A stretch of 64,000 nucleotides of DNA, from NCBI RefSeq assembly GCF_026210795.1, contig NC_089444.1:2346501-2410500 (forward strand). The letters are read 5' to 3'. Positions 35,456-46,898 of this stretch are shown here, one piece after another. The position numbers and the translations under genes were made by a program. Each line of letters starts with the position of its first letter. The first letter of the stretch is position 1. Source of the stretch: Rhizophagus irregularis (taxonomy: Eukaryota; Glomeromycota; Glomeromycetes; Glomerales; Glomeraceae). The notes beneath the pieces are model-generated. The model was not told where the DNA came from and searched no databases. It was given only the letters and a program-made list of their open reading frames with translations.

Positions 35456-36584
35456 TATAAAAGGTGTGTATGCAACTTTAATACAGTAAATCAGTATATG
35501 CATGTACTATCAGTATATTTGTAAATGCTATCCGATCGTATTATGGTTTAAAAAAATTTTTCGATAAGCCACTTTATCAAATGTTAATCACGTGATTATT
35601 ATATATATGTGTAACCTAAGATTTACGTTAGCCCCCACCCGCAGCGCCCTAACAATGAAAGAATAATAATAGAATTCCTGAAGATAAAAACTATATTATT
35701 AAAGACTAAATAAATAATAAAATAAGAGAAATTATAGATCTTTACAATATCATCAATTACGACTGAACAGTTTCTTCTTCTCTATCACCGGTATCACATT
35801 TTTTACTACTATCATTATAATACAGATTTACGGCATATTAATGAAAGAATGTTTATTATAATTTATTGAATATTCAAATGGATAACATATTCTCTAATAG
35901 ATTGCGACAATAAGTAAGTTTTAAAAATTTTTGTATAAAGTGATGAAAAAAGAAAAATAATTATATTACTAATTTTTTCGGATGAATATTATTTTAAATG
36001 TGCATATATGTAATTAAGATAGTTTAATAACTTTGAATTTAAATAGTATCTTTCTTAATAAAATGAATAAGAGAAGCCAATGGAAATACGAAAAAATTAT
36101 ATTAGTAGCGAAATATACAATTACCATTATTTTTTTTGGTTTTTTTTTGAAAAAAAAAAACTATAAAAAAAAATCTTGAACATAGTTTTTCCTTTTCCTT
36201 TTGTAATGCTTTATTAAAAAAGAAATAAAATAAAAATATTTATACACATTTTTTGTTGGAAGAAAACGAATCTACTGCGTTACAAATTTTATGATTTGTT
36301 TTGTCATTTTGTAAAACGAAATTGTTGAAACGTAGCCAATTGTGAAACAAAAATTCTTTTTTGCTAATATTGCATCTCGTGAGATAACTATTACTTATTG
36401 ATATGTTTCATGATAACATAAGAAAATTATGTGAGACCCACTTTAAACACTTTTCTATTATAAAGAAAAGAACGGTTGGGAACACTTGAATTCTCTTAAC
36501 AGTTGTATTGTATTTTTTTTAACAATAACAATTTTAGTCATTTAGACCATGTCAAAATGCCCAATTACGATTAAGAAAATTTAC
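35456..36584. other. Spacer containing the uninterrupted copy of the 27.4-kb block
   Basis: 35,655-35,815 repeats the block of 27,350-27,690 without the MITE. Otherwise AT-rich, no gene. Confidence 0.5.
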
Positions 36585-36767
36585 TCTAGTTTTTCTTAAT
36601 AAATCAAAATCACTTTTTTTGTAGCTTTCTTCCCATATTTCATTATTTATAAATTGGTTGTAACAGGTAACCTGAATAAAGCTTGCCACCTCTACGTGGT
36701 GTTCAGGAGAAACAGTTATAAGTTATTACTATATCTGGCCAAGAGCAAGTATACTGAATACTGTACT
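36585..36767 (+). repeat. Repeat X, copy 1 (inverted copy at 56.0 kb)
   Basis: Contains GTAACAGGTAACCTGAATAA, CCACCTCTACGTGGTGTTCA and AGAGCAAGTATACTGAATAC. The reverse complement, about 90% similar by eye, is at 56,020-56,200. Confidence 0.65.
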
Positions 36768-36904
36768 ACGTATAATAGAAAGAAATGGCTATGAAAATGT
36801 TGAACATAAGTTACAGTAAGATGAAATTTTAAATGAAAAAAAAAATTTTTTAAAATATGCTTAAAAAAATTTAGGAGTTAACCGGTGTATATAGGTAAAA
36901 ATCA

Positions 36905-37027
36905 ACGTTGACGATTTATGGCCTATGTAATATGTAATTATTATTTGTTGCTGACTTAGCCAAGTCTTTTAAAAAACTTGTTGTCACCTGATCACCACGT
37001 TGAGGTGCAGCAACATTGATCAGGGGG
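36905..37027 (+). repeat. Repeat Y, copy 1, directly before the minisatellite
   Basis: TGCTGACTTAGCCAAGTCTT, CACCTGATCACCACGTTGAG and CAACATTGATC match 47,619-47,725 (direct) and, less fully, 56,690-56,755 (inverted). In all three places a purine-rich (or complementary pyrimidine-rich) tract follows on the same side. Confidence 0.7.
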
Positions 37028-38060
37028 GGAAGGAAAGGGGAATACGAAAGGGAAAAGGGATTACTAAAGGAAAGGGAATAACGAAAGGGAAAGGGGAATA
37101 CGAAAGGGAAAGGGGAATACGAAAGGGAAAGGGGAATACGAAAGGGAAAGGGGGATACGAAAGGGAAAGGGGAATACGAAAGGGAAAGGGGAATACGAAA
37201 GGGAAAGGGGAATACGAAAGGGAAAGGGGAATACGAAAGGGAAAGGGGAATACGAAAGGGAAAGGGGAATACGAAAGGGAAAGGGGAATACGAAAGGGAA
37301 AGGGGAATACGAAAGGGAAAGGGGAATACGAAAGGGAAAGGGGAATACGAAAGGGAAAGGGGAATACGAAAGGGAAAGGGGAATACGAAAGGGAAAGGGG
37401 AATACGAAAGGGAAAGGGGAATACGAAAGGGAAAGGGGAATACGAAAGGGAAAGGGGAATACGAGAGGGAAAGGGGAATACGAGAGGGAAAGGGGAGAAC
37501 GAGAGGGAAAGGTGTGAACGAGAGGGAAAGGGAGAACGAAAGGGAAAGGGGAATACGAAAGGGAAAGGGGAATACGAAAGGGAAAGGGGAATACGAAAAT
37601 GAAAGGGGAATACGAAAGGGAAAGGGGAATACGAAAGGGAAAGGGGAATACGAAAGGGAAAGGGGAATACGAAAGGGAAAGGGGAATACGAAAGGGAAAG
37701 GGGAATACGAGAGGGAAAGGGGAATACGAGAGGGAAAGGGGAATACGAGAGGGAAAGGGGAATACGAGAGGGAAAGGGGAATACGAGAGGGAAAGGGGAA
37801 TACGAAAGGGAAAGGGGAATACGAAAGGGAAAGGGGAATACGAGAGGGAAAGGGGAATACGAGAGGGAAAGGGGAATACGAGAGGGAAAGGGGAATACGA
37901 AAGGGAAAGGGGAATACGAAAGGGAAAGGGGAATACGAAAGGGAAAGGGGAATACGAAAGGGAAAGGGGAATACGAAAGGGAAAGGGGAATACGAAAGGA
38001 AAAGGGGAGAACGAAAGGAAAAGGGAAATATGAAAGGGAAAGGGGAGAACGAAAATACGA
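37028..38060. repeat. 19-bp purine-rich minisatellite, about 53 units
   Basis: Unit GAAAGGGAAAGGGGAATAC. A GAGAGGG variant clusters in blocks (about 37,460-37,530, 37,705-37,795 and 37,845-37,885). Because 19 is not a multiple of 3 and the unit lacks stops, most frames on both strands stay open (up to 397 codons on the minus strand) and read as 19-residue repeats. These are composition artefacts, not evidence of a gene. Strand asymmetry is extreme (nearly all purine on the plus strand). Confidence 0.9.
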
Positions 38061-38346
38061 AGGAGGAAATACACAAACATACCACCCACACACAAACTCG
38101 CACTCCCAACCCACATACCTAAAGGAAGACGTAAAGAAAAGGGGCCTAAGAGAAGACCTAATAAAGAGAAGACCTAGACAGAGAAAAGGCAGACCTAAAA
38201 AAGAGACGAAAAAAAAAGAAGATAAAAAGATTTAAGGTATTTAGATATATTTATATTATACTCAATTACACATGAGTCATGACGAAACTCACATCGTGAG
38301 TAACTTTTATTCATATGACCGATATGAGTAATTATATTTAACTTAA
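38061..38346. other. Purine-rich tail and spacer
   Basis: Degenerate AAGAGAAGACCTA words continue to about 38,230, then AT-rich DNA up to the transposon. Confidence 0.4.
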
Positions 38347-38348
38347 TA

Positions 38349-39628
38349 CAGTGGTGTGCAAAAAAAATGACAATTTTTCAAGTCACGTTAATTTTTTAAC
38401 CAATAAACCAATCAAAAAATAAAAAGTTTTATTTTAAAGCTAAAACATAGTAGACTTTATTAAAAAAAATTAATATGGTATTCGTTCACCATTTCTGTCA
38501 ATAACCTCCCTACAACGTTGCGGCATTGAATTTACAAGATTAATTAGGAGGTTATTTGGAATTTTTACCCATTCTTCATGCAAAAAAACATCTAATTCAT
38601 TAAGATTTTTTGGTCTACGCAACTCTGTATTTCTCTTAACAATTGCCCAAAGGTTTTCTATGGGGTTTAGATCTGGACTATTGGATGGCCAGTCCATAAC
38701 CTCTGGGACATTATTTTTGAGAAATTCCTTAGCAACCCGACTAGTATGTTTAGGATCATTATCTTGTTGCAGCCGCCAACTATCTCCTAACATACTGTAC
38801 ACCTCTGGAATTTGTCTTTCTAATATTTTTGTGTAAAATTTTCCATCCATTATACCCCTAAAACAAAAAAGACTTGTTTTACCTCTTATGCAAAAACCAC
38901 CCCATGCAAAAATTTTACTTCGGTCTTTTGGTATGGGACGAATTGGCCGTTGTTTTTTATACCAATGTCTTACTGTGTTGCGGAATAGCTGGAAAGCTGT
39001 CTCATCACTAAATAAAGTATTTTGCCAGTCATCATTCATGTGATTTTGTGCCCATTCAATACGTTTATGCTTATGGGCTGGAGTAAGCATTGGTGTAGCA
39101 AGGGGGAGTGCATTTTTGTATCCGTGACTGGTCAAATACCTTGAAACTGTTGAGCGAGAGACGTTAACACCAACATCTTCCAATTTGGCAGCAATGAACT
39201 TGGCGGTAATTGTGGGTTTTCTTCGAATATATTGTCCAATTTCACGAGCAGCCTTTTGCGTTATTTTACTAATACGTCCATTGCCACCTCTATGTTTCAC
39301 ATCTCCGGTTTTTTTGATTTTTTTAAGGTTCCTATATATTGTCCTAAGTGGTATCTTTGTCAAAGAATGAATTTTGGCGGCAGTACGTATTCCTTGCCTC
39401 CAGAATTGTAATATCGTTTGTCTTTGAGTTTCTTGCTTAGATAGTGGCATTTTATACGGTTAATAAAATACAATTTTATTATATATGGAAAAAAATTTTT
39501 CGTTAAAAAATAAAGTAATCACGGGGCTTTCATACGCATATTTATTTGTGTAGATACGACTAAAATCGGATAAGTTATGCCTGCTGATCATTACTCAAAA
39601 AAATTGTCATTTTTTTTGCACACCACTG
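38349..39628 (-). mobile_element. Tc1/mariner transposon, apparently complete
   Basis: The ends are perfect inverted repeats of about 30 bases starting CAGTGGTGTGCAAAAAAAAT, flanked by TA on both sides (38,347-38,348 and 39,629-39,630). 1,280 bp with one intact transposase on the minus strand. Confidence 0.93.
38470..39450 (-). CDS. Tc1/mariner transposase, DD34E, intact
   Basis: 326 residues. Helix-turn-helix DNA-binding region at about residues 1-110 (KIPLRTIYRNLKKI, a GNGRISK linker, a second HTH around VSRSTVSRYL). The catalytic core has Asp in LFSDETAF, Asp in LQQDNDPKHTS and Glu in SPDLNPIENLW, with 34 residues between the second Asp and the Glu. It ends with VNSMPQRCREVI, the usual Tc1 C-terminal motif. 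No stops or frameshifts; it lies inside perfect inverted repeats, so it may be recently active. Start: the Met directly after the 5' leader. Confidence 0.93.
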   Translation of the reverse strand: MPLSKQETQRQTILQFWRQGIRTAAKIHSLTKIPLRTIYRNLKKIKKTGDVKHRGGNGRISKITQKAAREIGQYIRRKPTITAKFIAAKLEDVGVNVSRSTVSRYLTSHGYKNALPLATPMLTPAHKHKRIEWAQNHMNDDWQNTLFSDETAFQLFRNTVRHWYKKQRPIRPIPKDRSKIFAWGGFCIRGKTSLFCFRGIMDGKFYTKILERQIPEVYSMLGDSWRLQQDNDPKHTSRVAKEFLKNNVPEVMDWPSNSPDLNPIENLWAIVKRNTELRRPKNLNELDVFLHEEWVKIPNNLLINLVNSMPQRCREVIDRNGERIPY

Positions 39629-39630
39629 TA

Positions 39631-41533
39631 TATACAGTACATCACGTCATCAGTAGATCATCGAAATGTATTTAGAACTCCGATATGGGAACCTCCTGAT
39701 AGATTTGATTCACGGACGGAACGACAGTATAATCCTTTGTTACACTTCGCAGTTAAGTCATCAAGTTTCAATTATTATTTTTTTTCATCGTTTTTTTATG
39801 ATAAACATTTACCGATAAAAAAAAAAATATACAGTAAATTGTAGAATTACTGATTTTATTTCGGAATAATTTATTTAATAAAAGATGTCAGATATTGAAT
39901 ATTGAAAGCCTTTCTTTTTTGTAGTGCTCTAACAATCTTATATATTAATGTTAATCGTTACAAAACGCATGAATATTATTACTATAACAGATAATAGATT
40001 TATAGTAAAAAATTTTACTCAAAAAATATTCTAAATTTAGAAGTATCTTAATAAAAAATGGCCAGGTTGAAATGTCCCAACAAAAATTGACCTGGAATTT
40101 TTCACTATAAATTGATAAAAATTAATAGTATATTTTATAATTGATTGTAGTATCAAACAAAGAAATCATCAATAATTTTTTACAAAGGAAAAATTCGAAA
40201 TTTTTTATTTTTAATCCTGTAGGCGATTTTTCTTTCAAAAAAAAAAAATATATACATATCATTTTTTAAAAAATAAAAAAATAGCTATTAAAACTAAAAA
40301 CTAATAAATGACAAATTTTTTGTAAATTTTCAGCTTCAAGCATAGGAACCCATTTGAGTACAGAATTATCTTTTGGAATAAAAGATATCACTGAATGGAC
40401 AAAAGAAATAATAGTGGTATTTATGATTTATTTTTTACTGACAAATGATTTTTTGAATAAAATCAGCTTCTCTACCAAAAACAATAATAAATCATTTACT
40501 TTCTGTATCCATAATTTACATAAATGCAATTGGCTACCGACTAGTAATTTAATATGTAATCATATTTTTTAAATAATATTAATTAATTAAATAGTCATCA
40601 TTTGTTTTACAATAAAATGATTTTTGTGTTATACTGAATTTCTTTGATATAATGGTAAAATTAATAATAATTTAATTCCAAATATAAAAAAGATAATATA
40701 TAAATATAGTATGTTTTTTATTACAATCTCATTTAATAACAATAACATTATTAATTTAAAAATTATTTTAAAATTAAAATTAATTATTATTTAAAATGAG
40801 AAAAAGTATCATTAAAAATTCTTTATTGAATAAAAAAATCATACTATTTTTTTTAAAAAATCCATTTTAATATTAAAAATCAGCATAATTGATTTTTTTT
40901 TTAGAAAGATTGGTACAGTATATCTTTTTTTAATAAACAATTGTCGAGCACATGATCTCTAAATAATTTAAAAAGACAGTCAAAATCTCTTTGTTACTTT
41001 GAACTCTATTTCAATTTTTGTAAATATGACCAGCTGTTAGATTGTATTATACATTTAACAATGAATGTTAAATATATATTATGACCTTAATGCATCTAGA
41101 ATGAGGATTACTAATTTTTTTTAAATTTATATCTTTTTTGGTTTAGTTAAATTGAAATAATAAAAGTAATATACCGATAAAAAAATTTATAATTATGACT
41201 GATGAAGATCTGCGTATGAACCTGTGATCATAGCGTATTCTATTTCATACTTTTGAATTCTTTTAAAAAGGGTTATTTTAAAATTTTTGAGTATGAAACG
41301 TCAAATAAGTATAGATAGAATTAAAAAGGATGATTTAAAAATATGGATATTTGAATATTGCTATATTGCTATATTGCTGTGATCATCATCGTGATACATA
41401 ATTACATAATACCTTTTTGCGCCCTATTATTGAGCATGTTACACCACATGGATTGTGCGACAATACCGGAAATTACATTAATGTAAGCAATACACTAATA
41501 ATACCTCCTTATTTCTTCTCTTCGCTTACAAAT
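39631..41533. other. Spacer with a possible orphan exon
   Basis: At 40,334-40,416 a block between TTTTCAG and GTATTTATG is open (THLSTELSFGIKDITEWTKE) and may be a leftover exon. Otherwise very AT-rich, no gene. The stretch before 41,534 is the presumed promoter of the F-box gene. Confidence 0.35.
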
Positions 41534-43096
41534 ATGTCATATTCAAAAATATTTTCAGATTTACCTGAATTAGTATATGATATTATAAAATATTTTAAGA
41601 ATGATTTTTCAACTTTACATTCGTGTATATTAGTTAATAGATTATGGTGTCGTTTAGCGATTCCATTATTATGGGAAAATCCATTTTTAATTCCTAACGA
41701 AAATTATAACTTTATTGGAATTTATTTACATAATTTAAGTGATGATTTAAAAGCACAATTAAATGAATATAAAATTGATGATAAATTATTTCCTTCAAAT
41801 ACACTTTTTAATTATCCCATTTATTTAAAATATTTGTATATAGAGAAAATCATTTCTTCTATTGAAGAATGGTCTAAAGATGTTGAACTCGAAAATAGAT
41901 CAATTTTTGAATTTAAGAGATTAATTCACATGTCATTATTTAAAATATTTATTGAAAATGAAGTAAATATACATACTTTTGATATTGAGGTCAATTTTTC
42001 CTATATAGATGATATGCTTGAATTAATTTTGCAAAACCCAAATTTCCTTCATAATATTAGAAATTTAAAATTCAATTGTTATGATGACTTACTTAATCAT
42101 ACTAAAAATCTTACATATCAAATAATTAATTTATGTCAAAATCTTAAAAAAATTTCATTAGCTTTTAATAATAGTTTTCTTATATATCAAACATCATTGT
42201 TATCAAAAGATTATAATCATTCATCAAATACTTTAAATACAATCGTCTTGTATAACATCAATTTTAAAATTATAACCAATTTAGACAACATATTTGAACA
42301 ATTAAATGTTTTAAAATCTGTTCATATCATTTATTGTATTTTAGGTACTGATTTTATTCAACAAATAATTAACTCAACTAAACCATTTAAGTTAAAATCT
42401 TTATTCTTAAATAGTAATGAATTACAAATTGATGAATCATTACTATTATTAATACAAAAGCATGGTGATTATTTAGAAAATTTTGGATTTTCATCTGGTT
42501 CTAATTCGTTATCTGAGGAGCAACAATTACTTGAATTAATTATTAAATATTGTAAAAATATTAAATTTCTATATTTAACTGCAATTATTAATAATATTCA
42601 GATTATTTATTCGTTATTAAATTTAACTGAGAATGTAAAACAAAATCTTAATCATCTTTATATCAATATCTTTAGCAATAATAATTATTCAAATTCTATT
42701 GAACTTAGTTCAATTGTATTACAAAATTTAGGTCAATTACTTCCTCTTAAATTAGAATATTTAAGTTTAGTTCTTAATATTAAATATAAAAATGATTTTG
42801 AAATGTTCTTAAAAAATTCTCAGAATACTTTTATTAAAAAATTGTTAATTAAGAATAAGAGAATTAAAGATGATGAGGAAGGTCGTGATATTTATGATTT
42901 TATTTTATCTTATATAAAAGAATATATTATGAAAAAGAAAAGAGTCAAATATTTGGCTATCATTAATTTCCCTTCTAAAATAGAATTGTTTTCATTTAAA
43001 GATGAAGTGAAGGAATTTGAATTATATAATATTAAAATTCAAAAATATCGAGATTTGTGTAATTTTAGTAAATTAAAATTTATAGAACAATTGTAG
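41534..43096 (+). CDS. F-box-like protein with leucine-rich tail
   Basis: 520 residues in one exon. The N-terminus (residues 1-50, FSDLPELVYDIIKYF, STLHSCILVNRLWCRLAIPL, LWENP) matches the F-box-like domain common in glomeromycotan fungi. The rest is Leu/Ile/Asn-rich with repeated LKxLxL-type strands (for example LKSLFLNS, IKFLYLTAI, LEYLSLVLN), as expected for a degenerate leucine-rich substrate-binding region. F-box proteins join SKP1-cullin ubiquitin ligases. The frame is open upstream to about 41,417 but holds no earlier ATG, so the ATG at 41,534 is taken as the start. Extreme AT and Asn richness is typical of the region. Confidence 0.8.
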   Translation: MSYSKIFSDLPELVYDIIKYFKNDFSTLHSCILVNRLWCRLAIPLLWENPFLIPNENYNFIGIYLHNLSDDLKAQLNEYKIDDKLFPSNTLFNYPIYLKYLYIEKIISSIEEWSKDVELENRSIFEFKRLIHMSLFKIFIENEVNIHTFDIEVNFSYIDDMLELILQNPNFLHNIRNLKFNCYDDLLNHTKNLTYQIINLCQNLKKISLAFNNSFLIYQTSLLSKDYNHSSNTLNTIVLYNINFKIITNLDNIFEQLNVLKSVHIIYCILGTDFIQQIINSTKPFKLKSLFLNSNELQIDESLLLLIQKHGDYLENFGFSSGSNSLSEEQQLLELIIKYCKNIKFLYLTAIINNIQIIYSLLNLTENVKQNLNHLYINIFSNNNYSNSIELSSIVLQNLGQLLPLKLEYLSLVLNIKYKNDFEMFLKNSQNTFIKKLLIKNKRIKDDEEGRDIYDFILSYIKEYIMKKKRVKYLAIINFPSKIELFSFKDEVKEFELYNIKIQKYRDLCNFSKLKFIEQL

Positions 43097-43650
43097 GGTT
43101 TTAATATTATATAAAATTAACATTTGGATAGGTTAAATTAATTAAACGTCTAGTTATTTTTTTTGTTTTTTGCGTTTTTATTTTGCAAGCAATAATATAC
43201 GATAAATTTTGATAATTTTTTTACATCTTATTTTTAAATTGTCTATATATATTGATTATAAAAGTTAACTAAAAGAATAAGAATAATAATAAAAAAATAT
43301 TTTTTATGAATATATGGAATAAAGAAAATTAAATATTGAGAGAGGTCGATCGTATTATCTCCATAATTAGTAAAAGTTTATATAATATTATTATCTTTCA
43401 TTAATTTTGATTTTAATAGAGTAAATCCATGACTGAATAATAATAGGACCAAGTTTTAAAATAGTCAAAATTTCATGTGATTGATGATCTACAGTCACTA
43501 AACTTAATAAATTTTACTACTCCATAACTCCATTCGTTATGAAAAATAAAATGTAAAAACATTAGTAATAGAATTTCTTCTAAAATTTATTATTTAAAAG
43601 ATGGATTATATTATATAAGCATTATTTTATTTTTACAAGCACATAAAACG
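43097..43650. other. Spacer, nothing recognised
   Basis: Very AT-rich. Confidence 0.35.
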
Positions 43651-43803
43651 AAATATTAAAGAATATTACACATTATGGAAAAAATGTATTCCTCTTGAAG
43701 GATGGACCAGTTGGAATTATGATATTGATGAATTTATTGAATTTATCAAGAATACAATTTATAATGCAAAAAAAAATGTTATTATGGAGATAATTATTTT
43801 TTG
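43651..43803 (+). pseudogene. Remnant of a kinase-linker module
   Basis: LWKKCIPLEGWTSWNYDIDE then FIKNTIYNAKKNVIMEI resembles the WTSGN-(x)IDDFI linker that precedes the N-lobe in the kinases at 49-64 kb. It stops at TTTTGA and no kinase domain follows. On the opposite strand to the kinase genes. Confidence 0.45.
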
Positions 43804-44829
43804 AACGTAAAAGTGGATTTTCTCCTTTTTGAGTTCAGGGAAAATGATGATAACATTAAATTAATAAACTATAGATTATTTTTCTTTTGATCAGGATATT
43901 ATAATTCTTCTATAATATATTCATCTGCACCTTCATATTATGAAATAAATCCATATTAACTTTTCTTATCTTTTTTTTTCGCATATATAATAAATAATTC
44001 TCTTGCTTGTTAATCATATTTAAAAATAAATAACAGGAGAGAATTTTTTCAAGCTGTTTTAATTCACTTATTTCTAGCTTAATGCAATTAATTTTAGTGT
44101 AAAACTTTGTTGTCATAAAGAAAGTTGAAGCAGAAGTATCTTAAGGCTCAGGCGACATAAGATGGGACCCAAATATTCGTGTAATAAAAAAAATGATTCT
44201 TTCACCCGAACAGCCCCCTACATACCTTCTTAACGGACCAAATGAACGACAGGTATATCCAGATGTGCGTACACTCGAAAAGAGCTGCAAGTTGTCCAAG
44301 AAATGAGTCATCTCCACCTTATTTCCGGAATTAATTAACCTTATATCACGGAATTTATCGAATTATTTATACTTCCGTGAATAGATTTGCGAAATGCTCA
44401 TTTTTACAGAAATAACGGATAAAATTTTTTATAGGGATAACAACGTAAACTACAAGACCCTATGGTTGTATTGATAAAAATCAACAAAATTAACAATTTT
44501 AACCACTTTGACCAATCGAAATGCCAAAATAATTAAATTTTAATTTTCTTGCCAACTTTAAGATTGATAAAATCATACGGTGTACCGTATGGCGTCTGGG
44601 TTTTTTAATCATATCACACTTTGATAATATCCACTTTTTTAGAGAAAAAAAAATAATGTATATTAAATAAATACAGTAATTAAAAAATCATTGAGATTTT
44701 TTTTTAATAGGAGAAAGTTGATATAGAAATTCTTTTAATTATTTTGGAATTTTTTTTTTAATAGATAAAAATCTTTTTTTCTTTTTTGAATTTTTAATAG
44801 GGAAAATGTATGATCTACAGACTCGTGCA
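43804..44829. other. Spacer, nothing recognised
   Basis: Somewhat less AT-rich at 44,150-44,300 without a convincing frame. Confidence 0.35.
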
Positions 44830-45045
44830 AAATTTCCCGGGACTTGCAAATTCACAATACTTGAAGTTCATGACACGTTCTATCTTCCTTATCTATGATA
44901 ACATCGCCAAGATAACTACAGTACAAAGTTGTCAGATTTACCCATAAGATATTGAATCTCAAAAAAATAAAAAAAATAGTAAATTTAAAAAAAATATGAT
45001 TTTTATTATTCATATATTGATTTAATATTTGCATCTGCAAACGCT
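44830..45045 (+). repeat. Direct repeat of 21,040-21,265
   Basis: About 80% similar by eye over about 220 bases, same orientation. Ends at CATCTGCAAACG in both copies. Confidence 0.6.
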
Positions 45046-45197
45046 ATATATTGGAATGGAAAAAGTATTGAAGTCCCTGTTGAGTATCGCCTCCTTCCGC
45101 AAGAAAAAACGAAAGAAACAAGTACTTTCGAGTTCTGGTAGTGTGACTGTTCTTCCTACTGATATAAAGATGCTCAGCTTTCGATCTTATTCGGTCC

Positions 45198-45483
45198 ACA
45201 TTATACTTCTTTGAACGATGGCTTCACAAAAAGACTCGAAGACGTAAACCGATACCAAGACGAAAAAGAAACAGGAGATAAAAGGCCGATCTTAGAATCA
45301 CCATCAGCTCCAGAACGTAAGTCAGTATTAGTTGAAATCAACGAGGACACGAGTGTCAAGAGCGAAGAAGAAATGGACGAAGAAGCGACAAAAAAGGAGA
45401 ATGGAAACACAGAGCCGGTAACCAACAAGTCAGCAACGAACAATAAGGACAAGAAGAAGAAGAATAAGAATAAGAAGAAGTGA
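45198..45483 (+). CDS. Lys/Glu-rich C-terminal ORF fragment carried by retroposon B
   Basis: Frame: HYTSLNDGFTKRLEDVNRYQ, then GDKRPILESP, an acidic middle and a Lys-rich end (DKKKKNKNKKK). It aligns with the ORF in copy A over the first 40 residues and is similar in composition after that. It has no ATG of its own near the edge (the first codon often taken, 45,211, is TTG), so it is a truncated piece. Confidence 0.5.
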
Positions 45484-46008
45484 AACGAGGAAAAGAAAAT
45501 ATTAGATAGAAGATTACAATTATAAATCGAAGTCACGTGATTAACGTTAAAAAATTTTTTCCGATAACAAATACATTTGAAAACCATAGTTGTAGCTTTC
45601 TTATCTTATTTTAGATTAGTTCGTACTAACTTTTTATTTTTGTAGGAATGAAGGAGGAAACGATGGGATAAATTTGTTTAGGTGTGGGACCGTTGGGACC
45701 CATCTTTTCAGCTACACGATGTAGACCTAGCATTATTACATATTTCTCTTTTTTCTCCTACGTAATTCTTAGTTTAGTTTAGTCTATTAGTTAGGTCTAG
45801 TATAGGGTATTTCATTTAGGTATTGTTTTTATTTATATTTTATTAGTAATGTGTCTTTTAGTTAAATAGTCAGAAATTACTCTGTTATAGGGTTGACGTG
45901 TTTAGCACGTTCGGCTCTACGTATCTCGTTAATAAGGATACTTTATGTACTAAATCCTAATAAAAGATGCACTACAGTTTTTTTTTTAAAAAAAAAAAAA
46001 AAAAAAAA
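45198..46008 (+). mobile_element. Poly(A)-tailed retroposon, copy B, 5' truncated
   Basis: Flanked by perfect 14-nt direct repeats ATCTTATTCGGTCC (45,184-45,197 and 46,009-46,022). It starts inside the ORF (open to the edge, no ATG), includes the Lys/Glu-rich ORF to 45,483, then a 3' region of about 500 bases with CTCTGTTATAGGGTTGACGT, CGGCTCTACGTATC and AATAAAAGATGCACTACAG, and ends in a tail of about 20 A. The tail region matches copies A and C. Confidence 0.85.
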
Positions 46009-46898
46009 AATCTTATTCGGTCCTGACATTATAGAAAAAAAGATCTGCATCTGAAATTTTTATGCTGAACTGGCAAAAATTGGCCTCTACTAAAGCTAGC
46101 ATGAGACCAAATTATCTAAAGACCGGGAAAAAATAGATTTTGGTCAAAAACCAATCTAGTATTGAATTAGCTGATTGGATTAAACCCAAATTTTGCTTCT
46201 CCCCTGTGGCACGTGGCTGATCGATTACTAGATAAACAAAATATGATTGGCCATGATATAAAACATGTAGCCGATACAGGGTAAAAAAAAAAAAAATTAA
46301 CGTTAACACGAAAATATCAATATACTGTAACTTTTTTGCAAATATTTAACTTACCCATTTTTTCACTATACATATTAAAACTTAAACAATAAAGTTACAA
46401 ACTTTATTACTTTTGCGATATAAATATTTTTTAAATCCAAATTTAATTTGGGCAAAAAGAAATAAAGCTAAAATATATTAAAATAATAAAATAAAAAAAA
46501 AATAAAAGAATCTAACTTATAAATTCAAAATTTATTGTTTTCTTTTGTTATTTAACATTCTTTAAAGAATAATGCAACAGTAATTAAGTATAGTAAATGA
46601 CATTATATTTTATAGCATTCTTATTAAGGAAAATTTCATTTGAAATGGTCCATCCTAACATATATTGTTGAAAAGCTTTAAAATGTTATGCTAACAAATT
46701 TAAATCGAACTAGTTACATTATTTATTTCAAATAACGAATGTTGTGAGTATGATACTTCCAAGTTACATCGGCATTTTAATGTATTGATTTATTTCATCA
46801 ACCATGGTCTTGATTTGATTAAAGTTTCATTCAACTCCTTTGCCCAAAGGATGTTTCTTGATCGTTTTTGCTGATAATGTAGTTATTGAGTATGATAT

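Larger units (their letters stand above)
45056..46033 (+). pseudogene. Short ORF of about 50 codons split by retroposon B
   Basis: The ATG at 45,056 opens MEKVLKSLLSIASFRKKKRK and continues to the target site. Removing the insert (one target copy plus 45,198-46,008) would let it run a few codons further to a TAG near 46,032. Not a recognised protein; it may be chance. Confidence 0.25.

Noticed and set aside
36916-38116. Very long open frames (350-397 codons) on the minus strand and about 200 codons on the plus strand
   Set aside because: They are the 19-bp minisatellite read in several frames; openness comes from the absence of stops in the unit, and all frames give the same 19-residue repeat.
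44435-44480. GGGATAAC and AAGACCCTATGG words that recall large-subunit rRNA
   Set aside because: The two words are in the wrong order and too close together, with no other rRNA-like sequence around them.
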